A stretch of DNA of 64,000 nucleotides from Streptomyces violaceusniger Tu 4113 (GCF_000147815.2 NC_015957.1:806001-870000), one strand, 5' to 3'; shown: positions 25,451 to 34,490, counted from the stretch's first letter. Notes: a model not told the origin generated them from the sequence alone. Made by a program: numbers and translations.

Positions 25451-26576
25451 TCTTGTCTCTGGGGGAGACGGCTCCGCATGCGGTGCAGGTGTAGGTGCGC
25501 TCGGACAGCGGCAGTGCGTGCTTGGTTCTCGCTCCGCACGATGCGCAGTCCATGGTGGTGTGTGCTGGATGTACCAGACGGATGTCCCGCCCGTGGTTGC
25601 GGCCCATCTCGATCAGGGCCTTCTTCGTGGCGCCGATGGCGGCGTCGGCCGCCTTGCGCGCCATCGAGGACCTGGCCAGGAACTTCGGTTTGAAGTCCTC
25701 GACGGCGATGGCATCGTGGTCGGTCACCACCTTCTTGGCCCATTTGCGGCCGGTGTCCTGCCGCTGCCGGGCGATCTTCGCGTAGGTCTTCGCCCGCCAC
25801 GTCTTCGCCTCGCGGTAGCCCTTCGAGGCGGCCTGCCCCTTCCTCGGTCTGCGGCGGGCCATCATCCGGTCGTACCGGGTCAGCCTGGCCTGGGCCTTGC
25901 GGCCGTACTGAGGGTGCGGGAGGTCGTGGGCGTTTGATGTGGTGGTCGCGGTCTGCTGCACGCCCCAGTCCACACCGAGCACCCGGCCGGTCTCCGGCAG
26001 CGGCCGCACCTTCGTGGGGACCACGAACGAGCAGTACCAGTGCCCGATGCTGTCCTGGTAGACGCGCACCGAGGAGGGTTCGGCGGGCAGCTCCCGCGAC
26101 CACACCACCGTCAACGCGATCTGGCCCGCCAGATGCAGGCGTCCGCTCTTCAGGCGGAACCCGCGCCGGGTGTAGTTGAGCGTCGGCGAGGCTTCGCGCT
26201 TCTTCTTCCAGCGCGGCATACCGGCCCGCTGCCGCTGAGGCAGACGTTCGCGGATGTCCTTGTGCGCCTTGGCACGAGACCTGCCGAAGTCCCGGATCAC
26301 CTGCTGCTGCGGAACACTGGAACCCGCACGCAGCCACGGCGTACGCTCCCGCGCCTCGGTCAGCATCCGGTCGAGCTGCGCCGGGCCACAGGTCCGCTTC
26401 TCGCCCGTGGTCGTGTTGTGCAGGTGGGTGGCCTTGGACTTGGCGACGCATTCGTTCCAGATCCACCGGCACCGGTCCCATTCCGCCAGCAGCGCCGTAC
26501 CGGCGGCGGAGGACACGCGAAGCCGGTACGTGTACCGGGCGTGCCCGGCCTCGTCGGCTTCACTCGGCGTCATCAC
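25356..26576 (-). CDS. tnpB: TnpB, RNA-guided DNA endonuclease of IS200/IS605 element
   Basis: 406 residues, normal for TnpB. The split RuvC site looks complete: D203 in GVDWGVQQ, E293 in AVEDFKPKF and D374 in RDKNSARV; the zinc finger has C344-x2-C347 and C364-x2-C367. The N-terminal half has the usual RYTYRLRVS and WNECVAKSK segments and a basic central helix region. Nothing suggests inactivation, so it may cut DNA next to the element's target motif using the predicted guide RNA, favouring retention of the element. Two adjacent methionines at the start leave one residue of doubt. It is antisense to the gene it interrupts. Confidence 0.93.
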   Translation of the reverse strand: MMTPSEADEAGHARYTYRLRVSSAAGTALLAEWDRCRWIWNECVAKSKATHLHNTTTGEKRTCGPAQLDRMLTEARERTPWLRAGSSVPQQQVIRDFGRSRAKAHKDIRERLPQRQRAGMPRWKKKREASPTLNYTRRGFRLKSGRLHLAGQIALTVVWSRELPAEPSSVRVYQDSIGHWYCSFVVPTKVRPLPETGRVLGVDWGVQQTATTTSNAHDLPHPQYGRKAQARLTRYDRMMARRRPRKGQAASKGYREAKTWRAKTYAKIARQRQDTGRKWAKKVVTDHDAIAVEDFKPKFLARSSMARKAADAAIGATKKALIEMGRNHGRDIRLVHPAHTTMDCASCGARTKHALPLSERTYTCTACGAVSPRDKNSARVMLHRAGLDPAGAEGVRPPGAQLPEAA

Positions 26577-26826
26577 GTCGCCAACGTAGCGTTACCGTCC
26601 GTTTGTGACGCCGCATCCCGGCAGACCTACCCGAACGGGTGACCGACCAACCTGCTGTGGACCGGCGGTCCCTCAACTCCGGGAGCCTTCACCTCCTGGA
26701 GGTCGCCCTCAGCTCTCCCGTGGTGGGCGCCGGAGCGCCCAGCGGCGATCCGGCTTCTCCTGTCCCGCTACGTGGGACACCGATTCCTCCCCGGCCTGAA
26801 GGCTGGGGCATTCTCCGGGGATCCTG

Positions 26827-28014
26827 GTGATGGCGGCCATCAGTGCCCAGTTCGCCCAGCAGGGCCATCCGCTGAAGTCGTTCAACAAGCTGCCGTCGAC
26901 CTACCGATAGCGGCGCCACGAGGCCGATTCGGCGGCGCGGCAGCCCGCGCTGCAGCCGCCGGAGGAGGCGGCGGGCGACCCCCGTCGGCGTCGAGCGCCT
27001 TCGTCGCCCGGGCGGGGCTGATCGGGCTCGGCATGGTGCCGGGCGTCGGGGCGTTCGCCGGGGCGGCGGAATCGGCTCAGATCGCACAGGCCGCCGACCG
27101 GGCGCGGGCCAAGCTCAGCGCCCGCTTGCGCAGCCATGACGATGTGGACCTGGTGATATCGCCCCTGGACGTCCTTACCCCCGCGTTCCTGAAGGACGTG
27201 GGCGAGGTGGCCGCCTCCGTGCCCTGGGTGGCGTGGTTCTTCGACACCTATGAGCGCTCTGGCCCGCTGCTCGACTTGTGGCTACGCGATGTGATGCTCG
27301 AGGGCCGCTACGGCTCGGTCCCGGCCAACGCCGTGGTGACGCCAGCCGGACGCGCTTCTGGGCCGACTAAGCCGACCTCGTCGTGGACCTACCCCTGATC
27401 CCGTTCACGGAGACGGAGGCCCGGCAGTTGCTGACGGCCGAGTGCGTGACCGACGAGCAGGCGATCGAGCTCGGCCTCCGCCTTACCGGAGGGCTGCGAG
27501 GGCCGCCCTCGCCGATCTGGACCGGGCGCTCGGGCTCCGCCCCGACAGCCTGCTCGCGCTGGAGTCCAGGGCGATGTGCCACCGCCTGGCGGGCCGGTAC
27601 GCCGAGGCCGCCACGGACATCGCACGGGCGGTGGCCCTGGAGGACCAGGACCTCGACCTCGCCTTCGAGCACGCGATGGTGGTGAGCTGCACGGCCGGTC
27701 GCATCGAGGCGCGCGGGTTGTGGGCCGCTTTCGAAGCGCTCCTGGAGGAGCACGGCGGCCAATGGGACGCACAGGCCCGGGTGGCCGCTCCGATCATCAG
27801 CAGGGCCGCCCTCGGGGATGGGGCCGGGGCGGAGCGTCTCGTGGCGGAGCTGCCCGCCACCCGGCCGTACTGGCAGGTCGTCGACGTCGCCATGCGCTCC
27901 CTGGAGGAGCTCGCCCGGATACCCGGGGCGGATCCCGCCCTGCTCACCGCCCTCCGCGCGCCGCTCGCCGAGCTTCGCGCGGCCCTGGAGCCCGGACCGG
28001 CGGCGTTCGGATAA
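26827..28014 (+). pseudogene. 3' remains of the interrupted ATPase/TPR gene, with stops and frameshifts
   Basis: The first frame (VMAAISAQFAQQGHPLKSFNKL) hits TAG at 26908-26910, probably from CAG. Homology resumes in another frame (VARAGLIGLGMVPGVGAFAG ... WFFDTYERSGPLLDLWLRDV) up to about 27350, then in a third frame containing TAA (WAD-stop-ADLVVDLPLIPF). After TDEQAIELGLRLTGGL the reading changes again to a TPR-like tail (LADLDRALGLRPDSLLALESRAMCHRLAGRYAEAATDIARA) ending at 28014. At least two nonsense codons and two to three frameshifts, plus an internal loss between the ATPase and TPR parts, mean the gene was dead even apart from the insertion. Confidence 0.85.
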
Positions 28015-28050
28015 GGGCTCGGAGCGCATACGACATTCGGTGAGGGAATT

Positions 28051-28067
28051 CGCATTTTCGGAATGCG
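28051..28067. repeat. Small AT-rich inverted repeat upstream of the ADP-ribosylglycohydrolase
   Basis: CGCATT-TTCGG-AATGCG within the 182-base gap before the next gene; could be an operator or terminator for readthrough from the pseudogene. Confidence 0.4.
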
Positions 28068-28196
28068 TCCATCCGTCGTCTTCCCGGTGATGACGCCTTC
28101 ACAATCCTCGGCGACCAAGAGGCGATCATTCGGTGTCCATTACAGTTCAAAGACAGTTCAGGGCCATTCATGCAGCGAAGAAAAGAGGCATAGGTC

Positions 28197-29321
28197 GTGA
28201 CCGCAACCGCCAGCGCAGCGACCGGCGTATGGGGCCGCGCCGAACAGCAGGACTTCCGCAGCCGGGTGCGCGGCTGTCTGCTCGGCGGGGCCATCGGGGA
28301 CGCGCTGGGGGCGGCCGTCGAGTTCGCCTCGCTGGACGAGATCAGGGCGGCGCACGGAGCCGAGGGCGTGACGGACTTCCTGCCCGCCTATGGCGGTCGC
28401 GGACGGGTCACCGACGACACCCAGATGACCCTGTTCACGGTGGACGGGCTGATACGGGCGCAGGTGCGCCGGGACACGGGGGCCTGGCATCCGCCCACCG
28501 ACATCCACTCCGCACACCGCCGCTGGTACTCCACCCAGCGCGACTGGGGCCCCGATGAGCGCCGTAAGGACGCCGGCTGGCTGGCCCGCGAGGAGTGGCT
28601 GTACGCCCAGCGCTCCCCGGGCCGGGCCTGTATCACCGCGCTCGCCGACGAGACCATGGGCACCCTGGAGGCGCCCAAGAACCCCGACTCCAAGGGATGC
28701 GGCGCCGTGATGCGCTCCGCCCCCTTCGGACTGCTGGTGGGCTGGGAGCCGCAGTTGGTCTTCCAGTTGGCCATCGAGTGCGCGGCGCAGACCCACGGCC
28801 ACCCCACCGGCTATCTCGCGGCCGGTGCCTTCGCCCTCATCGTGCACGGCCTCGCACGCGGCGAGGCGCTGGACGGAGCCGTCCAGCGCGCCCTCGCGCA
28901 TCTGGCCACCCGCCCCGGCCACGAGGAGACCACCAACGCGCTGCGGTACGCGCTGGGCGCCGTACGGCAGGGCCTGCCGACCCCCGAGCGCGTCGCGTCC
29001 CTGGGCCAGGGCTGGAGCGGTGAGGAGGCCCTGGCGATGGGCCTGTACTGCGCGCTGGTCGCCGAGGACGTCCGCCATGGGCTGCTGCTCGCGGTCAACC
29101 ACGGCGGGGACAGCGACTCCACGGCGGCCATCTGCGGCAATCTGCTGGGCGCGCTGCACGGCGAGACGGCGCTGCCGCCCGCCTGGCTGGCGGAGGTCGA
29201 GGGGCGCGGCACGATCCTGGAGCTGGCCGACGACTTCGCCATGGAGATGACCCAGGGCCCCGCGCTCCACGGCCCGGGCAGCTCCTCCCCGGCCTGGCTC
29301 ACCCGCTACCCGCGCGCGTAG
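28197..29321 (+). CDS. ADP-ribosylglycohydrolase family protein (DraG-like)
   Basis: 374 residues. The all-alpha DraG fold is marked by GCLLGGAIGDALGAAVEF near residue 27, the metal motif TDDTQMT at about 75, GCGAVMRSAP in the middle and NHGGDSDSTAAICGNLLGA at about 300, which together supply the two Mg sites. Such enzymes remove ADP-ribose from arginine or other residues, or cleave related ribosides. The GTG at 28197 has GAGG about 10 bases upstream. It stands alone; its 3' end overlaps the convergent membrane transferase gene by 16 bases. Confidence 0.92.
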   Translation: MTATASAATGVWGRAEQQDFRSRVRGCLLGGAIGDALGAAVEFASLDEIRAAHGAEGVTDFLPAYGGRGRVTDDTQMTLFTVDGLIRAQVRRDTGAWHPPTDIHSAHRRWYSTQRDWGPDERRKDAGWLAREEWLYAQRSPGRACITALADETMGTLEAPKNPDSKGCGAVMRSAPFGLLVGWEPQLVFQLAIECAAQTHGHPTGYLAAGAFALIVHGLARGEALDGAVQRALAHLATRPGHEETTNALRYALGAVRQGLPTPERVASLGQGWSGEEALAMGLYCALVAEDVRHGLLLAVNHGGDSDSTAAICGNLLGALHGETALPPAWLAEVEGRGTILELADDFAMEMTQGPALHGPGSSSPAWLTRYPRA

Positions 29322-30730
29322 GTCCGCTCCGGCCGCCGCCGCGCCGCATCCGGACCGGCGGTGGCCATCCGCCGCCGTACGGTCCCGGTCCCCTCCCATG
29401 GACGCCTTACGGCGCGCAGGGTCAGATATGCGGCCACGCCCAGGAAGGCGATGCCGATCAGCGGATAGACGGCGGTGAGGAGCATCTGGGCGGGGTTCTG
29501 GTGGAGTTCCACCCGGGTCGGCCTGCTGTGGGGCGCGTACCAGACCATGAAGGAGCAGAACAGCAGGCCGGTCACCACCGTCCAGGCCGTCCAGCCCGCC
29601 GTGCGCCGCCGCACCGCCTCCACCGCGAGCAGCAGGACCATCGGGACGGCCCACACCCAGTGGTGCGACCAGGAGACCGGGCTGATCATGAGGGCGGTCA
29701 CCGCGCAGGTCAGGGCCGCCCAGGCGCGGGCGTTCGGCAGTCGGCTGTCGTCGGCAAGCTGGGCGGCGACCGCCGTGGCCAGGCCCACACAGCCGACCAG
29801 CGCGGCCGCCATGAGCCACCACATGCCCGGGTCGGGGGTGTGCAGGATGCGGGCGAGCGTGCCCTTGAGGTTCTGGTTGCCCGCGCCCTCGACATCGCCG
29901 GGGCGGTCGGTCGCGAAGAGGACCTCGGTCCAGAAGCGCCGGGAGTCATGCGGCAGCGCCAGGGCCGAGAACGCGACCGTAAGGGCGAAGGAGGCGGTCG
30001 CGACGGCCGCGCGCCGCAGATGGTCGTTCAGGAAGCGGCCCCGCGGCGGCCCGCTGCCGGGCTCGGCTCGCCTCCGGGCCGCCCCGGCCGCCCACAGCCG
30101 GCGGAGGCCGAGGAGCAGTCCGGCGAGCCCCAGGAAGACCACGAAGAGCCCCGGGGTCAGCTTGATCCCGGTGGCGATGCCGGTACCGAGCCCCGCCCAG
30201 CGGTGGCCCGCCCGGCGGGTCAGATCCCATAGCACCAGCGCCGTGATGAGCAGATTGATCTGCCCGTAGCGCAGGGTCGTCCACACCGGCTCACACCACA
30301 CCGCGACGGCGGCCAGGGCCAGGACGGCGGCCGGTCGCGGCACCCGGGCGGGCAGATCGATCAGCCGCAGCGACAGATGGGCCACGGCGACCATCAGGCC
30401 GAGGTTGACGGCCGTCCCGAAGGTCCGCAGGACGCCCGTGCCCATCACGGTCAGCGGGGTGAAGATCAGCGCCGCGAACGGTGGATAGGTATTGGGGAGA
30501 TTGTGCTGAGTCGCCCGCATGTCATACAGATCCTGAGCATTGCGTACGGTCCATCCCTCGGCGCGATAGACCAGCAGATCGACCATCGACACCTGGGCGG
30601 CCCGCTGCGCGATCCAGAACCCGGTGAAGGAGAGCAGGCAGAAGACCGCCGCACACAGCACCGGCCGGCGCAGTACGAAGGCGCGGGCCCGGTGGATCCG
30701 GGAGTCGGTGATCGTCTGTATGGCGGTCAC
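29306..30730 (-). CDS. GT87-type membrane mannosyltransferase (DUF2029)
   Basis: 474 residues with about ten hydrophobic helices, the first at about 20-40 (PVLCAAVFCLLSFTGFWIAQR). After it comes the lumenal loop DLLVYRAEGW with the acidic pair used by GT-C transferases, then LYDM...PNTYPPFAALIF and RYGQINLLITALVLWDL, all typical of the polyprenol-phosphate-mannose dependent alpha-1,2 family (PimE-like). It probably adds a hexose to a cell-envelope glycolipid. The GTG at 30730 has GGAG 5 bases upstream; an upstream open frame of 63 codons is low-complexity and unsupported. Confidence 0.87.
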   Translation of the reverse strand: MTAIQTITDSRIHRARAFVLRRPVLCAAVFCLLSFTGFWIAQRAAQVSMVDLLVYRAEGWTVRNAQDLYDMRATQHNLPNTYPPFAALIFTPLTVMGTGVLRTFGTAVNLGLMVAVAHLSLRLIDLPARVPRPAAVLALAAVAVWCEPVWTTLRYGQINLLITALVLWDLTRRAGHRWAGLGTGIATGIKLTPGLFVVFLGLAGLLLGLRRLWAAGAARRRAEPGSGPPRGRFLNDHLRRAAVATASFALTVAFSALALPHDSRRFWTEVLFATDRPGDVEGAGNQNLKGTLARILHTPDPGMWWLMAAALVGCVGLATAVAAQLADDSRLPNARAWAALTCAVTALMISPVSWSHHWVWAVPMVLLLAVEAVRRRTAGWTAWTVVTGLLFCSFMVWYAPHSRPTRVELHQNPAQMLLTAVYPLIGIAFLGVAAYLTLRAVRRPWEGTGTVRRRMATAGPDAARRRPERTYARG

Positions 30731-30947
30731 GGGGGCTCCAGAGGTCCGTGGGGACCGCGGCTCGGTCGGGGCGGGTCGAGTCGGGTCCGGGGTGGTGCGA
30801 TCGGTGGCGGTCGGCTCGGACGGCCGCCCATCGTACGTTCCGGATGTGGACGGCAGGTGGAGGAGAGATTGCCTGGACAGCGTGGATCTCCCGAATGCCA
30901 CTCCCGCACCACATTCCACTTCTGCCCCGCCGCCGGGGCCGGGCCGA

Positions 30948-31019
30948 CCGTAAGGCGGCAGCCCCCCAGGGCCGTTGGCCGTAAGGCGGCCGCCCCCGGG
31001 ACCGTCCGCCGTAAGGTGG
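30948..31019 (+). repeat. Three direct repeats CCGTAAGGYGG before the GNAT gene
   Basis: Copies at 30948-30958, 30979-30989 and 31009-31019, spaced 31 and 30 bases, each followed by a C-rich tract. The last copy supplies the AAGGTGG ribosome site of the next gene. The rest of 30731-31023 is the upstream region of the divergent GT87 and GNAT genes. Confidence 0.6.
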
Positions 31020-31023
31020 GCCG

Positions 31024-31578
31024 ATGCCTGCCTCCGCCGCCGTCATACGTGATGCGACCCACACCGACCTGGGCGCCATCGCCGCGATCTTCAGCCACTA
31101 CGTCACCGAGACCGTCGTCACCTTCGAGGAGGTCCCGCCCACCGTCGACGACTGGGCGCGGCGGCTGGCGGAGCTGACCGACCGGGGCCTGCCGTTCCTG
31201 GTCGCCGAGGTCCCCGAGGTCGCCGAGGTCGCCGAAGGCGCCGGCCGTACGGTCGTCGGATACGCCTACGCCGGGCCCTGGCGCCCCAAGCCCGCGTACC
31301 GCCACACCGCCGAGGACGCCATTTACCTCGCCCCCGGCCGGACCGGCGCGGGGCTGGGGGCCGCGCTGCTCGGCGCCCTGCTCACCCACTGCGCCGAGGC
31401 GGGCGTACGGCAGGTCGTCGCGGTCATCGCCGACTCCGGCAGCGACGCCTCGGCCGCCCTGCACCGGCGCTTCGGCTTCACCCCGGCGGGCAAGCTGGCC
31501 GGTGTCGGCCGTAAGCACGGACGCTGGATCGACACCCATCTCATGCAGCGCGATCTGACGACCGGCGCGAACCCATAG
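31024..31578 (+). CDS. GNAT N-acetyltransferase, phosphinothricin-acetyltransferase-like
   Basis: 184 residues. The PAT subgroup of GNATs is indicated by IAAIFSHYVTETVVTFEE near the start, FLVAEV..VVGYAYAGPWRPKPAYRHTAEDAIYLAP in the core, and the acetyl-CoA loop PGRTGAGLGAALL. The tail ALHRRFGFTPAGKLAGVGRKHGRWIDTHLMQ matches proteins annotated as Bar/Pat or as general amino-acid/amine acetyltransferases. A short EVPEVAEVAEGAGR repeat is inserted after LVAEV. The natural substrate is not certain. Confidence 0.9.
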   Translation: MPASAAVIRDATHTDLGAIAAIFSHYVTETVVTFEEVPPTVDDWARRLAELTDRGLPFLVAEVPEVAEVAEGAGRTVVGYAYAGPWRPKPAYRHTAEDAIYLAPGRTGAGLGAALLGALLTHCAEAGVRQVVAVIADSGSDASAALHRRFGFTPAGKLAGVGRKHGRWIDTHLMQRDLTTGANP

Positions 31579-31584
31579 ACGGAA

Positions 31585-31629
31585 CCGGGCCGCCGGTCAC
31601 CCCGCGATGCGTGGTGACCGGCGGCCCGG
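31585..31629. terminator. Bidirectional terminator hairpin
   Basis: Perfect 17-bp stem (31585-31601 with 31613-31629) and an 11-base loop between the convergent GNAT and symporter genes. Confidence 0.9.
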
Positions 31630-31653
31630 ATCATGGCCGCAGTGCGGAGGGCG

Positions 31654-33225
31654 TCAGTCTGTGGCGCCCGCGACCGACTTCTGGCCGGTCGCGCCCTGCT
31701 CGGGCTCCGACAGTGCGGCACTCGCTGAACCCGGCCCGTCGTCATCCGAGTTGAGCGAGGCGAGGATGGCATCGCGCTCGGGGGTGTCCTCCGGCTTGAT
31801 GTAGCCGATGACGATGAAGAGCACGAGCGAGACCGCGAGCGGGACGGAGATCTGGTACTCCAGGTTCACCCCTCCGTCGATCGCGTCGTTGATCGGGTAG
31901 TTGACCAGGTAGAAGGCGATCAGACCCAAGGCCCAGCTCACCAGCGCCGCCGTCGGCCCCGACTTGCGGAAGGCGCGCAGCATGCCCAGCATCATCGGGA
32001 TCGCGATCGGCCCCATCAGCCCGGCGACCCACTTGATCACCACGGTGATGATGTCGCCGAAGAAGTCCGAGTTGACCTGGGTGGCGATGGCCATGGACAG
32101 GGCCAGGAACAGCAGAGTGGTGTAGCGGGCGGCGAGCAGCCCGGTGCGGGTGGACCATGCCCGGACGGACTTGAAGATCGCGGGCATGATGTCCCGCGTC
32201 ACCACGGCCGCGATCGCGTTGGCGTCCGAGGAGCACATCGCCATGGTGTGCGAGAAGAAGCCGACGATCACCAGCCCCAGCAGACCGTGCGGCAGCAGAT
32301 GCTCGGCCATTTCGGCGTAGGAGTCGGCGGGCTTGTCCGTCTTGATGATCAGAGGCGCGACCCACATGGGGAAGAACAGGACCAGCGGCCACACGAACCA
32401 CAGGATGGCCGACAGGCGGGCCGAGCGCTTGGCGGAGTGGGCGCTGTCGGTCGCCATGTAGCGCTGCGCCTGGTTCCACATGCCGCCGTTGTACTCGAAG
32501 GTCTTGATGAAGAGGTAGGCCAGCAGGAAGATCAAGGTGTACGGGCCGACGGTGGGCTCGTGGTGGCTGCTGGGGAGGTCGTCCCAGACGGTCCAGAAGG
32601 TGGAGAAGCCGTCCAGCTCATTGAGCACCGCGATCAGCATCGCGATGCCCGCGATGAACTGGATGATGAACTGGCCGAGTTCGGTGAGCGCGTCGGCCCA
32701 CAGCCCGCCCACCGTGCAGTAGATGGCGGTGACCACGCCCGTGATCAGGATGCCCTGGTTGAGCGAGGCGCCGGTGAAGATGGACAACAGGGTGGCGATG
32801 GCCGCCCACTTGGCGCCCACGTCGACGATCTTCAGCAGCACCCCGGACCAGGCCAGCGCCTGCTGGGTGGGGAGGTTGTAGCGGTTCTTCAGGTATTCGA
32901 GCGGTGAGGCCACCTTCAGCTTGCTGCGCACCCGGTTGAGGCGCGGAGCGAAGAGGTTGGCGCCGATCGCGATGCCGATGGCGATCGGGAAGGACCAGGT
33001 GACATAGGAAGTGATGCCGTATTGGTAGGCGATGGCCGCGTATCCCGTGAACATCACCGCGCTGTAGCCGGACATGTGGTGCGAGATTCCGGACAGCCAC
33101 CAGGGCATCTTGCCGCCCGCGGTGAAGAAGTCGCTGACGTTGTCCACGCGCTTGTGCGACCAGAGGCCGATGCCGACCATGACACCGAAGTAGCCGATCA
33201 GTACAACCCAGTCGAGACTGTTCAT
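31654..33225 (-). CDS. Sodium:solute symporter family transporter
   Basis: 523 residues with about 13 to 14 hydrophobic helices and the SSS signature regions: N-terminal LDWVVLIGYFGVMVGIGLW, DFFTAGGKMPWWLSGISHHMSGYSAVMFTGYAAIAY, and FEYNGGMWNQAQRYMATDSAHSAKRSA. The cytosolic tail after IKPEDTPERDAI is acidic. It should bring an organic solute (sugar, carboxylate or similar) into the cell with sodium. It is a single gene between a strong terminator and a long upstream region; the substrate cannot be read off. It is adjacent to, but divergent in control from, the SDR gene. Confidence 0.9.
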   Translation of the reverse strand: MNSLDWVVLIGYFGVMVGIGLWSHKRVDNVSDFFTAGGKMPWWLSGISHHMSGYSAVMFTGYAAIAYQYGITSYVTWSFPIAIGIAIGANLFAPRLNRVRSKLKVASPLEYLKNRYNLPTQQALAWSGVLLKIVDVGAKWAAIATLLSIFTGASLNQGILITGVVTAIYCTVGGLWADALTELGQFIIQFIAGIAMLIAVLNELDGFSTFWTVWDDLPSSHHEPTVGPYTLIFLLAYLFIKTFEYNGGMWNQAQRYMATDSAHSAKRSARLSAILWFVWPLVLFFPMWVAPLIIKTDKPADSYAEMAEHLLPHGLLGLVIVGFFSHTMAMCSSDANAIAAVVTRDIMPAIFKSVRAWSTRTGLLAARYTTLLFLALSMAIATQVNSDFFGDIITVVIKWVAGLMGPIAIPMMLGMLRAFRKSGPTAALVSWALGLIAFYLVNYPINDAIDGGVNLEYQISVPLAVSLVLFIVIGYIKPEDTPERDAILASLNSDDDGPGSASAALSEPEQGATGQKSVAGATD

Positions 33226-33538
33226 GTCCCCTCCAGGGGTCCGCCATATGAACGGGAGCGCACTTCGCCGCGACGTTCGTCATGGGCGGTTCCCCCGAGC
33301 GGGAGCGGGGTACTTCCGGGATTGAACCGCTCGTTCGGGTGACCGGTCAAGGGTTCTGCGGGTCACGAGTGTGAACACAGATCAGAAAGAGGAACGAATT
33401 TACTCTTTCTTGACCTGACGGGGCGTTGTCGTTCGCCTGTTCGTGAACCCACGATGAGCGGGCACTTCGTCAGACGCACACCCACCGAACGATGGGTCGT
33501 ACGGGAGCGGGATCCCGAAAGGCCGGACAGGAGTCGCG
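33226..33538. other. Intergenic region upstream of the symporter (313 bp)
   Basis: Holds the symporter promoter and an unusually AT-rich segment with the inverted repeat AGAAAGAG (33384-33391) / CTCTTTCT (33403-33410), likely a regulatory site or terminator. No gene seen. Confidence 0.5.
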
Positions 33539-34321
33539 CTAACGCATCAGCTCACCGGCGTTCACCAGCAGCGACTGTCCGGTGATCGCCCGGGCCCGGT
33601 CGGAGGCCAGGAACACCGCGGCCTCCGCCACATCCCCGTCCGTCGCCAGCTCGGGCAGGGCCATCGCATCCGTGAGCCGGGCCAGCACCTCGGCCTCGCT
33701 CACGCCCTCGGTCTGTGCCGTGAAGGCCACATACGCGCGCACCGGCGGCCCCCACATCCAGCCGGGCTGCACGGTGTTGACCCGTATCCGGTGCGGACCC
33801 AGCTCGCGCGCGAGCGCGTACATGGTGGAGGTCAGCGCGCCCTTGGAGGCGGCGTACGCGGTCTGGCGCACCCTGGTGGGGGCGGCGGACGACGACTGGG
33901 TGCCGATCAGCACGACCGAGCCGCCGTTCCGTTTGAGCGCGGGCAGGCAGGCGCGGGTCATCCGCAGCGTCCCGAAGAGATTGATGTCCACCACCCGGGC
34001 CCAGGACATGAAGTCGGCGTCCTCCAGCCCGCCGAAGTGGCTGTCCAGCGCGGCCACATGGACGACGGCGTCGATCCGGCCGAAGCGGTCAAGGGCGAGC
34101 GCGGCGAGGGCCTCGCACTGCTCCTCGTCCGCGATGTCGGTCGGCCGCCAGGCGGTGTGCTCACCGCCCGGATCGACCTCCTCCGCCACCTTCGGCAGCC
34201 GCTCCTCGGTCCGCGCCCCCATCACCACCCGCGCCCCGTCCCGGACGCACGCGGCCACCACCCGGGCCCCGAGCCCCGGCCCGACCCCGGAGACGACGAC
34301 GGTCTTGTCCTGCAGCGGCAT
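33539..34321 (-). CDS. Short-chain dehydrogenase/reductase
   Basis: 260-residue classical SDR: VVVSGVGPGLGARV is the glycine-rich loop, VVHVAALDSHFG replaces NNAG, GTQSSSAAPTRVRQTAYAASKGAL carries Ser and the Y-x3-K pair, and AITGQSLLVNAGE is the usual end. The ATG at 34321 follows GGAGG by 7 bases. It is divergent from the gene at 34506 and each has its own copy of the CTGACG-type operator, so it belongs to the catabolic regulon. Confidence 0.9.
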   Translation of the reverse strand: MPLQDKTVVVSGVGPGLGARVVAACVRDGARVVMGARTEERLPKVAEEVDPGGEHTAWRPTDIADEEQCEALAALALDRFGRIDAVVHVAALDSHFGGLEDADFMSWARVVDINLFGTLRMTRACLPALKRNGGSVVLIGTQSSSAAPTRVRQTAYAASKGALTSTMYALARELGPHRIRVNTVQPGWMWGPPVRAYVAFTAQTEGVSEAEVLARLTDAMALPELATDGDVAEAAVFLASDRARAITGQSLLVNAGELMR

Positions 34322-34337
34322 GGCGGCACCTCCCGTG

Positions 34338-34354
34338 TCTGGCGTCGCGTCAGA
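34338..34354. promoter_or_regulatory. Operator candidate, site 5 of 6
   Basis: TCTGGCGTCGCGTCAGA, one change from consensus, 16 bases upstream of the SDR start codon. Confidence 0.65.
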
Positions 34355-34475
34355 TTAGGGGTGCGGCCCTCAGATGGCCAGAGCGCGGCAGCGCCCAGGC
34401 TCCGGCGAAAGGCCACTCCCGGCCGTGTTGCCGCCGTCCGATTCCGCGCACTTGATACGGACAGCCCCTCCCCAA

Positions 34476-34490
34476 CTGACGTCGCGTCAG
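34476..34490. promoter_or_regulatory. Operator candidate, site 6 of 6
   Basis: CTGACGTCGCGTCAG, a perfect 15-base match to CTGACG-N3-CGTCAG, 15 bases before the ATG at 34506. Sites 5 and 6 share the central TCG. Confidence 0.75.

Larger units (their letters stand above)
25292..26826 (-). mobile_element. IS200/IS605-superfamily element carrying only tnpB (IS1341 type)
   Basis: Boundaries are fixed by the reading frame of the interrupted host gene: host bases end ...GAGTCG at 25291 and resume GTGATG at 26827, restoring VDES-VMAAIS with no target duplication, as expected for this superfamily. On the minus strand the right end finishes in TCAA and the left flank in the host is TCAC, matching the type of tetranucleotides used by IS608-like elements. 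A perfect hairpin of 12-bp arms with a 2-base loop (25298-25323) marks the right end and an imperfect hairpin (26789-26808) the left end. No tnpA is present, so mobility would need a helper transposase. The 250 bases between tnpB and the left end hold no gene. Confidence 0.85.

Noticed and set aside
22264..26481. 1405-codon minus-strand open frame across fbiC
   Set aside because: Antisense to fbiC; its last part only reads through tnpB in a wrong frame.
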